Positions 49,332 to 58,774 of a stretch of 64,000 nt of DNA are shown piece by piece. The notes under the pieces were generated by a model that had not been told where the DNA came from, searched no databases, and saw only the letters and a list, made by a program, of their open reading frames with translations. Source of the DNA: Streptococcus constellatus. Lineage in GTDB: Bacteria; Bacillota; Bacilli; Lactobacillales; Streptococcaceae. Made by a program: the position numbers and the translations under genes. How positions within the stretch are numbered: position 1 is the first letter of the stretch; every line of letters begins with the position of its first letter. The stretch lies in assembly GCF_902167705.1 (NCBI RefSeq), contig NZ_CABHMZ010000019.1, positions 20,273 to 84,272 of the forward strand, written 5' to 3'.

Positions 49332-50859
49332 TTGAATCTCCCTTCTTAATTTCACCACCAGCCATCAAGATACCCAGCTCTTGCTTATTAGTTTCTGCTG
49401 GAGTAACAATACCTTGAATCTTACCATCATGGATAACAGCGATACGGTCTGAAACATTCAGAATTTCATCTAGTTCAAAGCTGACAACAAGTACTGCTTT
49501 ACCTTTATCACGTTCTTCAATCAAACGTTTGTGAATGTATTCAATCGCTCCAACGTCCAATCCACGAGTTGGTTGGCTAACGATTAAAAGATCAGGATTA
49601 CGATCTATTTCTCGAGCAATAATGGCTTTTTGTTGATTTCCTCCTGAAAGAGCAGATGCTGGAACCGTTTCACTTGCGGCACGAACATCAAATTCATCCA
49701 TTAGCTTGCGCGCATAAGACGTGATATTGTTGTAATTTAAGATTCCATTTTTGCTTAATGGCTCCTTATAATAGGTTTGTAGAGCCATGTTTTCAGAAAG
49801 CATCATATCCAAAACTAAGCCATCGCGATGTCGATCTTCTGGAACATGACTAACTTGCATTTCGGTAATCTTCCTTGGAGAGAGACCCATGACTTCTTTG
49901 CCTTTTATAGTAATGCTTCCTGATTTTACCTTCCGAAGACCTGTGATTGCTTGGATTAGTTCGCTTTGTCCATTGCCATCAATCCCAGCGATTCCGACAA
50001 TCTCACCAGCTCGCACATCTAAAGACAAATTTTTAACAGCAGGCACACCACGATTTTCATTAACGACCAAATCTTTAATGGATAGAATAACTTCTTTAGG
50101 GTTTGAAGCCTCTTTTTCAGTTGTAAAGGATACTGAACGCCCGACCATCATTTCGGCAAGATCTTTATTCGTTGCTCCGCCAATCTCAACGGTTTGAATA
50201 CTCTTACCACGACGGATAACGGTAACACGATCTGAAACAGCACGAATTTCATCCAATTTGTGCGTAATCAAAATGATGGATTTTCCTTCTTTAACTAGAT
50301 TTTTCATGATATGTTCTAGTTCTTCAATTTCTGAAGGAGTTAATACTGCTGTTGGTTCGTCAAAAATCAAGATATCTGCGCCACGATACAATGTTTTCAA
50401 AATTTCAACACGCTGTTGTGCACCAACTGAAATATCTTCGACTTTTGCAGTCGGATCTACAGCTAGACCATATTTTTCAGATAGTTCCTTGATGTCTTTG
50501 ATTGCCTTTCGAATATCTAAGACACCATTTTTGGTCGTTTCACTACCCAAGATGATATTTTCAGCAACCGTAAAAGCCTCTACCAACATGAAATGCTGGT
50601 GAACCATCCCGATTCCTAAAGATGCTGATTTCGACGGAGAATCAATTGTCACTGATTTTCCATTCACAGTAATCTCACCACTTGTTGGCTCAAGCAATCC
50701 AGCCAACATATTCATCAGAGTGGATTTTCCCGCTCCGTTTTCTCCTAAAAGTGCATGAATTTCACCGCGTCTTAAATTAAGGTTGATTTTATCATTTGCG
50801 ACAAATTCACCAAAAATTTTGGTTATTTCATGCATTTCAATGACATTCTCATGTGCCAT
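49324..50859 (-). CDS. Nucleoside ABC transporter ATP-binding protein (NupO-like)
   Basis: 511 residues: two fused ABC domains, as in sugar and nucleoside importers. Domain 1 has the Walker A GENGAGKST, signature SVGAQQRVEI and Walker B ILIFDEPTAVL. Domain 2 is degenerate in Walker A (GIDGNGQSE) but keeps LSGGNQQK and LLIVSQPTRGLD, where the usual E after the D is replaced. One site is thus probably the active one. 135 nt after bmpA with an attenuating hairpin between. Confidence 0.93.
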   Translation of the reverse strand: MAHENVIEMHEITKIFGEFVANDKINLNLRRGEIHALLGENGAGKSTLMNMLAGLLEPTSGEITVNGKSVTIDSPSKSASLGIGMVHQHFMLVEAFTVAENIILGSETTKNGVLDIRKAIKDIKELSEKYGLAVDPTAKVEDISVGAQQRVEILKTLYRGADILIFDEPTAVLTPSEIEELEHIMKNLVKEGKSIILITHKLDEIRAVSDRVTVIRRGKSIQTVEIGGATNKDLAEMMVGRSVSFTTEKEASNPKEVILSIKDLVVNENRGVPAVKNLSLDVRAGEIVGIAGIDGNGQSELIQAITGLRKVKSGSITIKGKEVMGLSPRKITEMQVSHVPEDRHRDGLVLDMMLSENMALQTYYKEPLSKNGILNYNNITSYARKLMDEFDVRAASETVPASALSGGNQQKAIIAREIDRNPDLLIVSQPTRGLDVGAIEYIHKRLIEERDKGKAVLVVSFELDEILNVSDRIAVIHDGKIQGIVTPAETNKQELGILMAGGEIKKGDSND

Positions 50860-50925
50860 ATGATTGATTCCTTTCAGAAATTATTTTATTTCAGTAAAAC
50901 TCACTAAAAGATTAGTCAGCTTTAC

Positions 50926-50975
50926 TGAGACAAAAGTTGTCTCAATCTCAAAAAAGCGACCCACGAAGGTCGCTT
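50926..50975 (-). terminator. Two hairpins between bmpA and the ATPase gene
   Basis: AAGCGACC (50954-50961) pairs with GGTCGCTT (50968-50975) and runs into TTTTTT on the minus strand. After it comes TGAGACAA (50926-50933) with TTGTCTCA (50937-50944). Partial termination would make more lipoprotein than ATPase, as is common in ABC operons. Confidence 0.75.
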
Positions 50976-50994
50976 CTTGAGTGTCATGTTTTAT

Positions 50995-52050
50995 TTATTC
51001 TGTAGGTACTTTAATGCTTCCGTCAAGGATTTTTGCTTTTGCATCTTCGACAGCTTTTTTAGCATCATCTGATAAGTTCTTAGTTGTCAAATCTACTCCA
51101 CCGTCTTTAAGACCGTAAGTTGTAGTTTTTCCTCCTGGGAATTTATCTTTTGCTGTTTTGTTAGCAATATCTTTTACAGTACCACCAACTTGTTTTAAAG
51201 TAGATGCCAAAACAAAGTTAGATTCTTTGCCGTCTTTAGATTTGTATTTACCTTCATCGTTTTGGTCACGGTCAACACCGATAACCCAAACTTTTTCAGA
51301 TTCATTTCTAGTTTCGTTGATAGATTTTGCTTCGTTGAATACACCAGCACCAGTACCACCAGCTACTTGATAAACAACGTCTGCACCAGCTGCATATTGA
51401 GCTGCTGCGATAGTTTTACCTTTAGAAGCATCACCAAAGCTTTCAGCATATTTCACATCAATCTTAATAGATGGATCAACAGATTTCACACCTGCTTCAA
51501 AACCTTTTTCAAAACGCGTCAAAACAGCGCCTTTGATACCACCAACAAAACCAATCATCTTAGTTTTAGTTGTTTTTGCAGCAGCTACACCTGCAAGGTA
51601 AGCGGCTTCGTTATCAGCAAAGAGTGCAGATGCTACATTCTTTTGACCTTTGATTTCATCGTCAATGATAACATAGTTAATATCAGAGTGATCCTTTGCA
51701 GCAGCTTCTACTGCATTACGAAGAGCAAATCCGATACCAAATACTAATTTGTAGTCGCTAGAAGCGGCTTGTTCCAAGTTGTTTGCATACTCAGATTCGT
51801 TAGTAGATTGGAAATAAGTAAATCCATGGTCTTTTGTTAAACCATTTTCTTTACCCCAAGCTTGCAAACCTTCCCAAGCTGATTGGTTAAATGATTTATC
51901 ATCCACACCACCTGTATCTGTAATGATTGCAGCTTTTAAATCTGTCTTTGCATCTTTATTATCTGATTTAGATGCACGGTTACCACATGCAGCAAGTCCG
52001 AATGCTGCGACAGCTACTAGACCAAGGCCTAGCCATTGTTTCTTGTTCAT
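50995..52050 (-). CDS. bmpA: BMP family nucleoside-binding lipoprotein
   Basis: 351 residues. Signal peptide with LAAC lipobox; C22 is lipidated. The mature part is the BMP/PnrA fold (AIITDTGGVDDKSFNQSAWEG at its start, YQVAGGTGAG and GVDRDQN later). It binds purine or other nucleosides outside the cell. The ATG at 52050 has a strong AGGAGG; an upstream in-frame start is not needed. Two short hairpins lie between it and cdd. Confidence 0.93.
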   Translation of the reverse strand: MNKKQWLGLGLVAVAAFGLAACGNRASKSDNKDAKTDLKAAIITDTGGVDDKSFNQSAWEGLQAWGKENGLTKDHGFTYFQSTNESEYANNLEQAASSDYKLVFGIGFALRNAVEAAAKDHSDINYVIIDDEIKGQKNVASALFADNEAAYLAGVAAAKTTKTKMIGFVGGIKGAVLTRFEKGFEAGVKSVDPSIKIDVKYAESFGDASKGKTIAAAQYAAGADVVYQVAGGTGAGVFNEAKSINETRNESEKVWVIGVDRDQNDEGKYKSKDGKESNFVLASTLKQVGGTVKDIANKTAKDKFPGGKTTTYGLKDGGVDLTTKNLSDDAKKAVEDAKAKILDGSIKVPTE

Positions 52051-52122
52051 TTCTGAACCTCCTAAATAAGATGTGCAACAAGGTTGCAAAATTAACTTTG
52101 GTCAACTGACCATTTTTACCAA

Positions 52123-52512
52123 CTAATCCAAGTTAGTAAAAGAATACGGAAGTAATTCCTTGACCGTCATCACGACCGTCGATTTATCTTTGGCAACAAG
52201 TGTCACCTTTAAATCCTGAGAAAAAAATTCTGCCATTACTTGACGACAAGCTCCACACGGAGAAACGGGTTTTTGGGTTTCACCATAAACGATTAGTTCC
52301 TCAAACTCCGTAATGCCTTCTGAAATAGCTTTAAAAATAGCTGTACGTTCTCCACAATTTGTCAAACCAAAACTAGCATTTTCAATGTTTACGCCTGTAA
52401 AAATCTGACCATTTTTAGCTACTAGTACGGCTCCAATTGGAAAATGAGAATAAGGAACGTAAGCTTTTTTACTTGTCTCAATCGCTAGATCAATCAACTC
52501 AGTAGTCGCCAC
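52123..52512 (-). CDS. cdd: Cytidine deaminase
   Basis: 129 residues, the homotetrameric small form. It deaminates cytidine and deoxycytidine. Zinc ligands C53, C86 and C89 with E55 as proton shuttle (NCGERTA, PCGACR). Overlaps deoC by 14 nt. Salvage partner of the transporter. Confidence 0.95.
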   Translation of the reverse strand: MATTELIDLAIETSKKAYVPYSHFPIGAVLVAKNGQIFTGVNIENASFGLTNCGERTAIFKAISEGITEFEELIVYGETQKPVSPCGACRQVMAEFFSQDLKVTLVAKDKSTVVMTVKELLPYSFTNLD

Positions 52513-53161
52513 TAGCTTTTTCTCCTTTCATAATGGCTACACCAGAAGAAGCTCCGATACGCGTTGCACCTGCTTCGATAAATGCAACTGCATCTTCATA
52601 CGAACGAGCTCCGCCTGAAGCTTTGACTCCCATATCTGGACCAACTGTTTTTCTCATCAACGCCACATCATGAACAGTAGCTCCTCCAGTTGAAAATCCA
52701 GTTGAGGTTTTCACAAAGTCTGCACCAGCTGCTTTAGCCAATTGACACGCTACAACTTTTTCTTCATCTGTCAACAAGCAAGCTTCAATAATTACTTTTA
52801 CAAGTGTATCACCACTTGCTTCTACTACTGCTGCAATGTCTTCTTCTACCAAAACCAGATTTTGGGATTTCAAAGCACCGATATTGATAACCATATCTAC
52901 CTCGTCCGCTCCATTTTTGATAGCATCTTTTGCTTCAAAAGCTTTCACAGCTGGTGTATTTGCTCCCAAAGGGAAGCCAATAACGGTACAAACTTTGACA
53001 TCTGTATCACGTAATCCTTCTGCTGCAAAGCCTACCCAAGTTGGATTGACACAAACACTTGCAAAATCATATTCTCTTGCTTCTTCAATCAATTTTTCAA
53101 TTTGCTCTTGTTGAGCATCTGGTTTCAAAAGCGTATGATCTATGTATTTATTTAACTTCAT
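52499..53161 (-). CDS. deoC: Deoxyribose-phosphate aldolase
   Basis: 220 residues. It splits deoxyribose-5-phosphate into acetaldehyde and glyceraldehyde-3-phosphate. Schiff-base lysine K151 in [16 protein letters not shown] and IGFPLGANT are family motifs. Between pdp and cdd in the salvage operon. Confidence 0.96.
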   Translation of the reverse strand: MKLNKYIDHTLLKPDAQQEQIEKLIEEAREYDFASVCVNPTWVGFAAEGLRDTDVKVCTVIGFPLGANTPAVKAFEAKDAIKNGADEVDMVINIGALKSQNLVLVEEDIAAVVEASGDTLVKVIIEACLLTDEEKVVACQLAKAAGADFVKTSTGFSTGGATVHDVALMRKTVGPDMGVKASGGARSYEDAVAFIEAGATRIGASSGVAIMKGEKASGDY

Positions 53162-53179
53162 TTTCGGTTCTCCTGTAAG

Positions 53180-54457
53180 TTAAGCGATTACTTCAATAAT
53201 CTCTTGAACTTTTTTGGGTTCATTACTCATTTTAACATTTTTTTTAAATTCTGTAACTAGTTCTTGTGAAATTTTTTCATTTGCATAAATTTTTGCGACA
53301 ATTTCACCAATTTTGAGCGATTCTCCGACTTTCTTTTCAAAAACAATTCCTGTTTCAAAGTCTAAGGCATCCGTTTTCACCGCTCGGCCTGCACCTAGCC
53401 GCATAGCAAATAAACCAAATTCCATAGCTGGCAATTCAGAAATATAACCTGCTTCATCCGCAGTCACTTCCACAACATATTTTGCTGAAGAAGGGCGGTA
53501 CAAATCTTCTAAATCGCCACCTTGCGCCTTAACCATGGCTTCAAATTTTTGAAGAGCTGAACCATCAAATAAATGTTCTCGAACTTCGTCCACCGTTTTT
53601 TCAATATTCGCTAAGCCAAGCATGATTTGACCCAATTCACAAATAAATTCTGTCACATCTTCCCGACCTTTTCCTTGCAAAATATCCAAGGCTTCAAGGA
53701 TTTCTAATCGATTACCAATGCTAGTTCCCAGAGGCTGACTCATATCAGTGATAACAGCTGTCGTCCTACGTCCAACTGCCTTTCCTAAATCAACCATGGT
53801 CCGAGCTAAAGCACGTGCATCTTCTATATTTTTCATAAATGCACCTTCACCAACTGTCACGTCTAGCAAAATACTATCCGCACCAGCGGCGATTTTCTTG
53901 CTCATAACGGAACTTGCAATCAAAGGAATGGTATCAACGGTCGCTGTTACATCACGCAACGCATAAAGTAATTTATCAGCTTTCACCAACTGATCTGACT
54001 GACCAATAACGGACAATCCGATGTCTTGTACCTGCTTAATAAATTCTTCTTGGCTGCGCTCAATCTGAAATCCTTTAATGGATTCTAATTTGTCAAGTGT
54101 TCCTCCTGTATGACCAAGTCCACGACCGCTCATTTTAGCAACGGGCACACCAAAACTAGCTACCAAAGGCACCAGTACAAGCGTTACCTTGTCGCCCACG
54201 CCTCCGGTCGAATGCTTATCAACCTTGATTCCCGAAATAGCCGACAAATCAATTTGCTGACCTGTCCCTACCATAGTCATCGTCAAATCAGAAATCTCGC
54301 GAGTGCTCATACCTTTAAAATATACTGCCATTGCAAAAGCCGACATTTGATAATCTGGCACAGTTCCGGCAACATATCCTTCAATTAACCACTTGATTTC
54401 ATCGCTGGTTAATTCTAAGCCGTCCCGCTTTTTCTGAATAACATCAACTGCCCTCAT
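53180..54457 (-). CDS. pdp: Pyrimidine-nucleoside phosphorylase
   Basis: 425 residues. Cleaves uridine, deoxyuridine and thymidine with phosphate to the base and (deoxy)ribose-1-phosphate. The signature SGRGLGHTGGTLDKLESI and phosphate-binding KHSTGGVGDK are present. It overlaps the methyltransferase gene by 4 nt and precedes deoC by 18 nt. Confidence 0.95.
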   Translation of the reverse strand: MRAVDVIQKKRDGLELTSDEIKWLIEGYVAGTVPDYQMSAFAMAVYFKGMSTREISDLTMTMVGTGQQIDLSAISGIKVDKHSTGGVGDKVTLVLVPLVASFGVPVAKMSGRGLGHTGGTLDKLESIKGFQIERSQEEFIKQVQDIGLSVIGQSDQLVKADKLLYALRDVTATVDTIPLIASSVMSKKIAAGADSILLDVTVGEGAFMKNIEDARALARTMVDLGKAVGRRTTAVITDMSQPLGTSIGNRLEILEALDILQGKGREDVTEFICELGQIMLGLANIEKTVDEVREHLFDGSALQKFEAMVKAQGGDLEDLYRPSSAKYVVEVTADEAGYISELPAMEFGLFAMRLGAGRAVKTDALDFETGIVFEKKVGESLKIGEIVAKIYANEKISQELVTEFKKNVKMSNEPKKVQEIIEVIA

Positions 54458-55047
54458 ATTTCCTTCCTACTTCTAAGGATATAATATCCCTTATCTTTTT
54501 TTAGAATTTCGCAGTTTCCGAATACATCTTCCATCTTAGCTTTTGCACTTGGTGCCCCTTGTTTTTTTTGAATCACAATCGTCAAGTCGCCCCCGTCTAG
54601 TAAGTGCGCATAGCTTCCTGCAATCACCTCATGAACGACCTGTTTACCAGCTCGAATTGGTGGATTGCTGATAACGTGATGAAATCTCCCTTCTACATTT
54701 TGATAAAGATTAGATTGAAAAATCGTAGCTAGAACTTGATTGCGCTCAGCATTTTGACGAGCTAAATCAAGAGCACGCTGATTTATATCAACAAGGATCG
54801 CTTCAACTTCTTTAGCCTTGACTAAAGTAAGTCCTAGTGTTCCATAGCCACAACCAACATCTAATACGCTTTCTTGCTTATGAAAATTAAGGCACCTTAA
54901 AAGAGCTTGACTGCCATAATCAATCATTTTCTTACTAAAGACGCCTGCATCAGTCAAGAAAGTCATATTTTGCCCCAGAAGTTGAACCTTCAATTCGTGA
55001 ATATCATGTTCTGCATCTGGATTTTCTGCGAAATACATTTTAGTCAT
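54454..55047 (-). CDS. Class I methyltransferase, RsmC-like
   Basis: 197 residues. SAM-binding motif VLDVGCGYGTLG and catalytic NPPI (SNPPIRAG) mark the small-domain methyltransferases that modify guanine N2 in 16S rRNA. Only one domain, as in Gram-positive homologues. First gene of the salvage/uptake operon. Confidence 0.88.
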   Translation of the reverse strand: MTKMYFAENPDAEHDIHELKVQLLGQNMTFLTDAGVFSKKMIDYGSQALLRCLNFHKQESVLDVGCGYGTLGLTLVKAKEVEAILVDINQRALDLARQNAERNQVLATIFQSNLYQNVEGRFHHVISNPPIRAGKQVVHEVIAGSYAHLLDGGDLTIVIQKKQGAPSAKAKMEDVFGNCEILKKDKGYYILRSRKEI

Positions 55048-55076
55048 AAAACTATTTTAACATAAAGACCTTTTAT

Positions 55077-55093
55077 TTGTAAACCGTTTACAA
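55077..55093. promoter_or_regulatory. 17-bp operator-like palindrome between rsmC-like gene and coaA
   Basis: TTGTAAAC-C-GTTTACAA, perfect 8+1+8. It resembles a cre or LacI-family site but has one extra central base. It lies 30 nt before the nucleoside operon and 47 nt before coaA, where it could control either. Confidence 0.5.
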
Positions 55094-55139
55094 TTTTATC
55101 AAAAATATGTTATACTATTTGTCAACTATAGGAGTAAAT

Positions 55140-56060
55140 ATGACGAACGAATTTATCCATTTTGAAAAAATTAGTCGAAAAACTTGGCAAAATCTGCATC
55201 GTAAAACAACCCCGCCTTTGACACAAAAAGAGTTGAATTCTATCAAAAGTTTCAATGATAAGATCAGTCTTCAAGATGTGACAGATGTTTATCTGCCCTT
55301 GACCAATCTCATCCAGATTTATAAGCGTTCAAAAGAAGATTTGGCATTCTCAAAAGGGATTTTTTTGCAGAAAGAAAGCAAGCGCCAACCATTTATTATC
55401 GGTGTCTCTGGAAGTGTTGCTGTTGGAAAATCTACTACCAGTCGGCTGTTGCAAATACTTTTATCTCGGACATTTTCAAATGCAACCGTTGAATTGGTAA
55501 CAACTGACGGATTTCTTTATCCAAATACTCACTTACAAGAGCAAAATCTTCTCAAGCGTAAAGGCTTTCCAGAAAGTTATAACATGGAGCTGCTGCTTGA
55601 TTTTCTTGACAATATCAAAAATGGACAGAACTACCAAATTCCCGTTTATTCACATGAAATTTATGATATTGTTCCAGACGAAAAACAGTCTGTTACGGCT
55701 GCAGATTTTGTCATCGTTGAAGGTATCAATGTTTTCCAAAATCCACAAAATGAACGCCTCTATATGACGGATTTCTTTGATTTTTCGATTTACGTGGATG
55801 CAGAAGTTGAAAATATCGAAACTTGGTATCTGGACCGCTTTAAAAAATTGCTCACTTTAGCAAAAGAAGATCCAAATAACTATTATCATCCTTTTACTTC
55901 TCAGCCAGAAAACAAAGTTATGGAATTTGCTCAAAATGTCTGGAAATCTATTAACCTTGTCAATTTACAGGATTATATTGAACCAACACGCAACCGAGCT
56001 GAAATTATTCTTCATAAGACAGAAAATCATGAGATTGATGAAATTTACTTAAAAAAATAA
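55140..56060 (+). CDS. coaA: Pantothenate kinase (type I)
   Basis: 306 residues, the type I length. Phosphorylates pantothenate, first step of CoA synthesis. The P-loop is [24 protein letters not shown] and EGINVFQ are conserved. The ATG at 55140 has TAGGAG; an extended -10 TGTTATACT is upstream. Divergent from the salvage operon. Confidence 0.96.
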   Translation: MTNEFIHFEKISRKTWQNLHRKTTPPLTQKELNSIKSFNDKISLQDVTDVYLPLTNLIQIYKRSKEDLAFSKGIFLQKESKRQPFIIGVSGSVAVGKSTTSRLLQILLSRTFSNATVELVTTDGFLYPNTHLQEQNLLKRKGFPESYNMELLLDFLDNIKNGQNYQIPVYSHEIYDIVPDEKQSVTAADFVIVEGINVFQNPQNERLYMTDFFDFSIYVDAEVENIETWYLDRFKKLLTLAKEDPNNYYHPFTSQPENKVMEFAQNVWKSINLVNLQDYIEPTRNRAEIILHKTENHEIDEIYLKK

Positions 56061-56128
56061 AAAGGCTTGTCAAATCTCAACTTTTCATATATAATTAGAT
56101 AGTTAGTATATCATTGGAGGTGAAAACA

Positions 56129-56365
56129 TTGGCAAATATTAAATCAGCTATCAAACGCGCTGAATTAAACGTTAAACAAAACGAAAAAAACTCAGCTCAA
56201 AAATCAGCTATGCGTTCTGCAATTAAAGCATTTGAAGCAAACCCTTCTGAAGAACTTTTCCGCGCTGCAAGCTCAGCTATCGATAAAGCAGAAACTAAAG
56301 GTTTGATCCACAAAAACAAAGCGAGCCGCGATAAAGCACGTCTTGCTACAAAACTTGCAAAATAA
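56129..56365 (+). CDS. rpsT: 30S ribosomal protein S20
   Basis: 78 residues; basic, helical, starting [13 protein letters not shown]. Binds 16S rRNA. The start is a TTG at 56129 with GGAGGTG six bases before; this gives the normal S20 N-terminus, and a longer reading from 56114 would not. TTG may help autoregulation, which is known for S20 in E. coli. Confidence 0.95.
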   Translation: MANIKSAIKRAELNVKQNEKNSAQKSAMRSAIKAFEANPSEELFRAASSAIDKAETKGLIHKNKASRDKARLATKLAK

Positions 56366-56374
56366 TCTGCATAA

Positions 56375-56406
56375 CGTAAAAAGAGCTCAAAGGAGCTTTT
56401 TTTGTT
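56375..56406 (+). terminator. rpsT terminator
   Basis: AAAAAGAGCTC and GAGCTTTTTTT hairpin with a short AAAG loop and a T run. Confidence 0.8.
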
Positions 56407-56428
56407 GCTGAAAATAGAAAGGCTATAT

Positions 56429-56938
56429 ATGAAAATTGCAATCATTGGTTATTCTGGGTCAGGAAAATCTACTTTAGCGACCAAATTAGCCCAGTATTAC
56501 TCTATTCCAAAATTGCATTTAGACACACTACAATTTTTACCCAATTGGGAAATGAGTGACCGAAGCTGGATGCAAGAGCAAGTTAAGATTTTTTTAGAAA
56601 CCAAAGAAAGCTGGGTAATAGACGGAAACTATAGCTCCTGCTACTATGAAGAGAGAATGGAGCAAGCAGACCAAATTATCTTTTTAAATTTCTCGCGTTG
56701 GAGCTGTCTTTTACGGGCTGCAAAGCGTTATTCCAAGAACAGAGGTAAGGTCAGAGACAGTATAGCACAAGGCTGTCCTGAAAAGTTTGATTGGGAATTT
56801 ATCCGCTGGATTTTACATGACGGACGAACGATGAACATTCGGAAACGATATGAAAAACTTCAAAAAATGTACTCTTATAAATGGATAATCCTTCACAATC
56901 AAAAAGAACTAGATAACTTTTTAGCGCAATTTTCATAA
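56429..56938 (+). CDS. P-loop kinase, FlaR/adenylate-kinase-like
   Basis: 169 residues. Walker A GYSGSGKST at the very start, then HLDTLQFLPNW and WVIDGNYSS, as in the FlaR 'topology modulation' proteins, which are small nucleotide kinases of unclear substrate. GAAAGG before the ATG at 56429. Confidence 0.82.
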   Translation: MKIAIIGYSGSGKSTLATKLAQYYSIPKLHLDTLQFLPNWEMSDRSWMQEQVKIFLETKESWVIDGNYSSCYYEERMEQADQIIFLNFSRWSCLLRAAKRYSKNRGKVRDSIAQGCPEKFDWEFIRWILHDGRTMNIRKRYEKLQKMYSYKWIILHNQKELDNFLAQFS

Positions 56939-56940
56939 AA

Positions 56941-56983
56941 AACAAGAGCTATATTCAAATCAGTTAAGAATATAGCTCTTGTT
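56941..56983. terminator. Bidirectional terminator
   Basis: 16-bp perfect stem: AACAAGAGCTATATTC (56941-56956) with its complement (56968-56983), then a T run. Confidence 0.92.
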
Positions 56984-56985
56984 TT

Positions 56986-58599
56986 TTATTTTTTAATGCT
57001 GTCAATATGTTCTAGCAAATATAACAGAAATTGAGGAATCGTCTCCAACATATCCTTTTCATAGACGCGTTCTGTCAACTGATGTAAATCTTTTCCCCGG
57101 GGTCCCAGATTGATGCCGGGGACATTGATGTCCTGAATTTTCTCAAAATCAATCGAATATAAATGTTCAGGGACAGTCATACTCTCGATAATTTTCTGAT
57201 ATTCTTCAACAGATTTTTCTAAAGCACAGTAACTAATATCACAAATTCCCATAAAGAACTCTTCTACTGCGAGACGACCAGTCTCTGTGTCAGATAAGTA
57301 TCCACTATAAAGTGCAATGAGTTTTTCAATATCAACCACGCTATTTTTCAGATGCCGGCAATTCATAGAAGGATAATAAGGCGGTGCAATAGCCAGCACA
57401 ACAACTGCTTCCTTTTTATCATAGAAATCTAATACCTTTTGAATAGTTGCAATGGTTATTTCTTGATAGCTTGAGCCCGCTTGAAATGCTTTATAAGCAG
57501 ATTGGTCTACCTTGTGCATGAATTCTTCAAATCCAGCCTTCTTTTGACATAACTGTATTAACTCTTCATAAGTCAATACATGAGGTTTTGTGACTTTTTT
57601 ATCCTCTTTATAAGTCACCTGCAAAGCCTGATAACGCTCATAAAATTCATCAACAGCTTCGTGACAAAGTTGTTGAATCGTCGTCATTAGCTCTTTTGGA
57701 CTTTTATCTAAATAAAGAACACTAAAATAAGCTGCTGCTCTGAGAACAGTTGACACATCATAATTTTCCTTCAAATCACGCATGTAAGACCACGAAGGCA
57801 AAGGAGCTTGCTCTCCATAAATCGAATCCGACAAAAGGGGATTGAGATCAATTTTTTCCACTACTTTTGCTAGAAGCGATACAGCATTGATACCTTTGAG
57901 AGGTTCTTTCATGTGGGAAAGAATACCCTGCGTAACCACGACAGGCATCATTTTTCCAACTGTTCCAACATGCAGTACTTTTTCTTGAGCTGAAGGACTT
58001 TCAAATGGTTCCGAGTCAATAGCCAAGATATAATTCAGATGAAATTTATTCTTCAAATCGGAAAGCAAACCTATAGCAGCTCGCATTCCCTGAGAATAGG
58101 ATTCCTCATCTCCAACTGATAAATAAAGAAGATTCACTTCTCCTTCTGCTTTGCTCGCATATTCTGCTACTACTCCCAATTGCAAAGCCAACGCTGCTTT
58201 CATATCACATGACCCGCGACCAAACTGCCATTCGTTAGAAACTATATCTTCTAACACATCTTGACCCAGTGAAGAACTCGCTAAAGCTTTTTTCAAAGCA
58301 AGATTATCAAAAGCAATTTCTTTTAAATTGCCAAAGTCCTCGATATCAACTGTATCATGGTGGTGAAACAAAATCACTGTATCTGCACAAGGACGTTTTA
58401 CCAAAGCCCAATTCACACTACGATGAAAAAGATCATCCGAAATCTGATAGGTGCCAAAGTAATCCGAATGCTCCTGAAAATACGGCAGACTGCCAATATA
58501 TTGATTGAGAAAATTTTCAATATTTCTTTCCGAATCCGTATGCGTGAAACTCTCAATCGCCATGCTCTTATCAAAAATATCTTGAATTCTATTTTTCAT
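56986..58599 (-). CDS. M20 family metallopeptidase (RocB-like)
   Basis: 537 residues, the long form like B. subtilis RocB. Metal-binding segments are FHHHDTVD and GRGSCDMKAALA, then GDEESYSQG with the catalytic acid. Presumed to hydrolyse a peptide or amide bond in the cytoplasm; the substrate is unknown and no arginine genes are nearby. The ATG at 58599 has AAGGAG; an ATG 12 codons upstream lacks a site. Confidence 0.87.
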   Translation of the reverse strand: MKNRIQDIFDKSMAIESFTHTDSERNIENFLNQYIGSLPYFQEHSDYFGTYQISDDLFHRSVNWALVKRPCADTVILFHHHDTVDIEDFGNLKEIAFDNLALKKALASSSLGQDVLEDIVSNEWQFGRGSCDMKAALALQLGVVAEYASKAEGEVNLLYLSVGDEESYSQGMRAAIGLLSDLKNKFHLNYILAIDSEPFESPSAQEKVLHVGTVGKMMPVVVTQGILSHMKEPLKGINAVSLLAKVVEKIDLNPLLSDSIYGEQAPLPSWSYMRDLKENYDVSTVLRAAAYFSVLYLDKSPKELMTTIQQLCHEAVDEFYERYQALQVTYKEDKKVTKPHVLTYEELIQLCQKKAGFEEFMHKVDQSAYKAFQAGSSYQEITIATIQKVLDFYDKKEAVVVLAIAPPYYPSMNCRHLKNSVVDIEKLIALYSGYLSDTETGRLAVEEFFMGICDISYCALEKSVEEYQKIIESMTVPEHLYSIDFEKIQDINVPGINLGPRGKDLHQLTERVYEKDMLETIPQFLLYLLEHIDSIKK

Positions 58600-58702
58600 C
58601 AACGGCTCCTTCAACTTTTTATAAAAATAGCTCACTAGCCTTATTATATACCTTCAAAATAACAGTTTCAATCTATTTTCACCTTCTAATTTTATAAATT
58701 TT

Positions 58703-58741
58703 ACGCAAACGTTTGCGTTGAGGGGATTATTTTGATAAAAT
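58703..58741 (+). promoter_or_regulatory. Amylase promoter with LacI-family operator
   Basis: ACGCAAACGTTTGCGT (58703-58718) is a perfect 16-bp palindrome of the kind bound by MalR/LacI-type regulators. Its last six bases form the -35 TTGCGT, 17 bp before TAAAAT (58736-58741). Repression by exclusion of polymerase is expected. Confidence 0.75.
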
Positions 58742-58774
58742 AATAGCCAACAAGACAAGAAAGAGGTATCTCGT

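Noticed and set aside
52053..52122. Riboswitch before bmpA
   Set aside because: Only two short hairpins (TGCAAC/GTTGCA and GGTCA/TGACC) are seen, with none of the conserved core of purine or other known riboswitches.
58703..58718. PurR box
   Set aside because: The sequence also matches the E. coli PurR consensus, but Gram-positive PurR uses other sites and the amylase gene favours a MalR/LacI-type operator.
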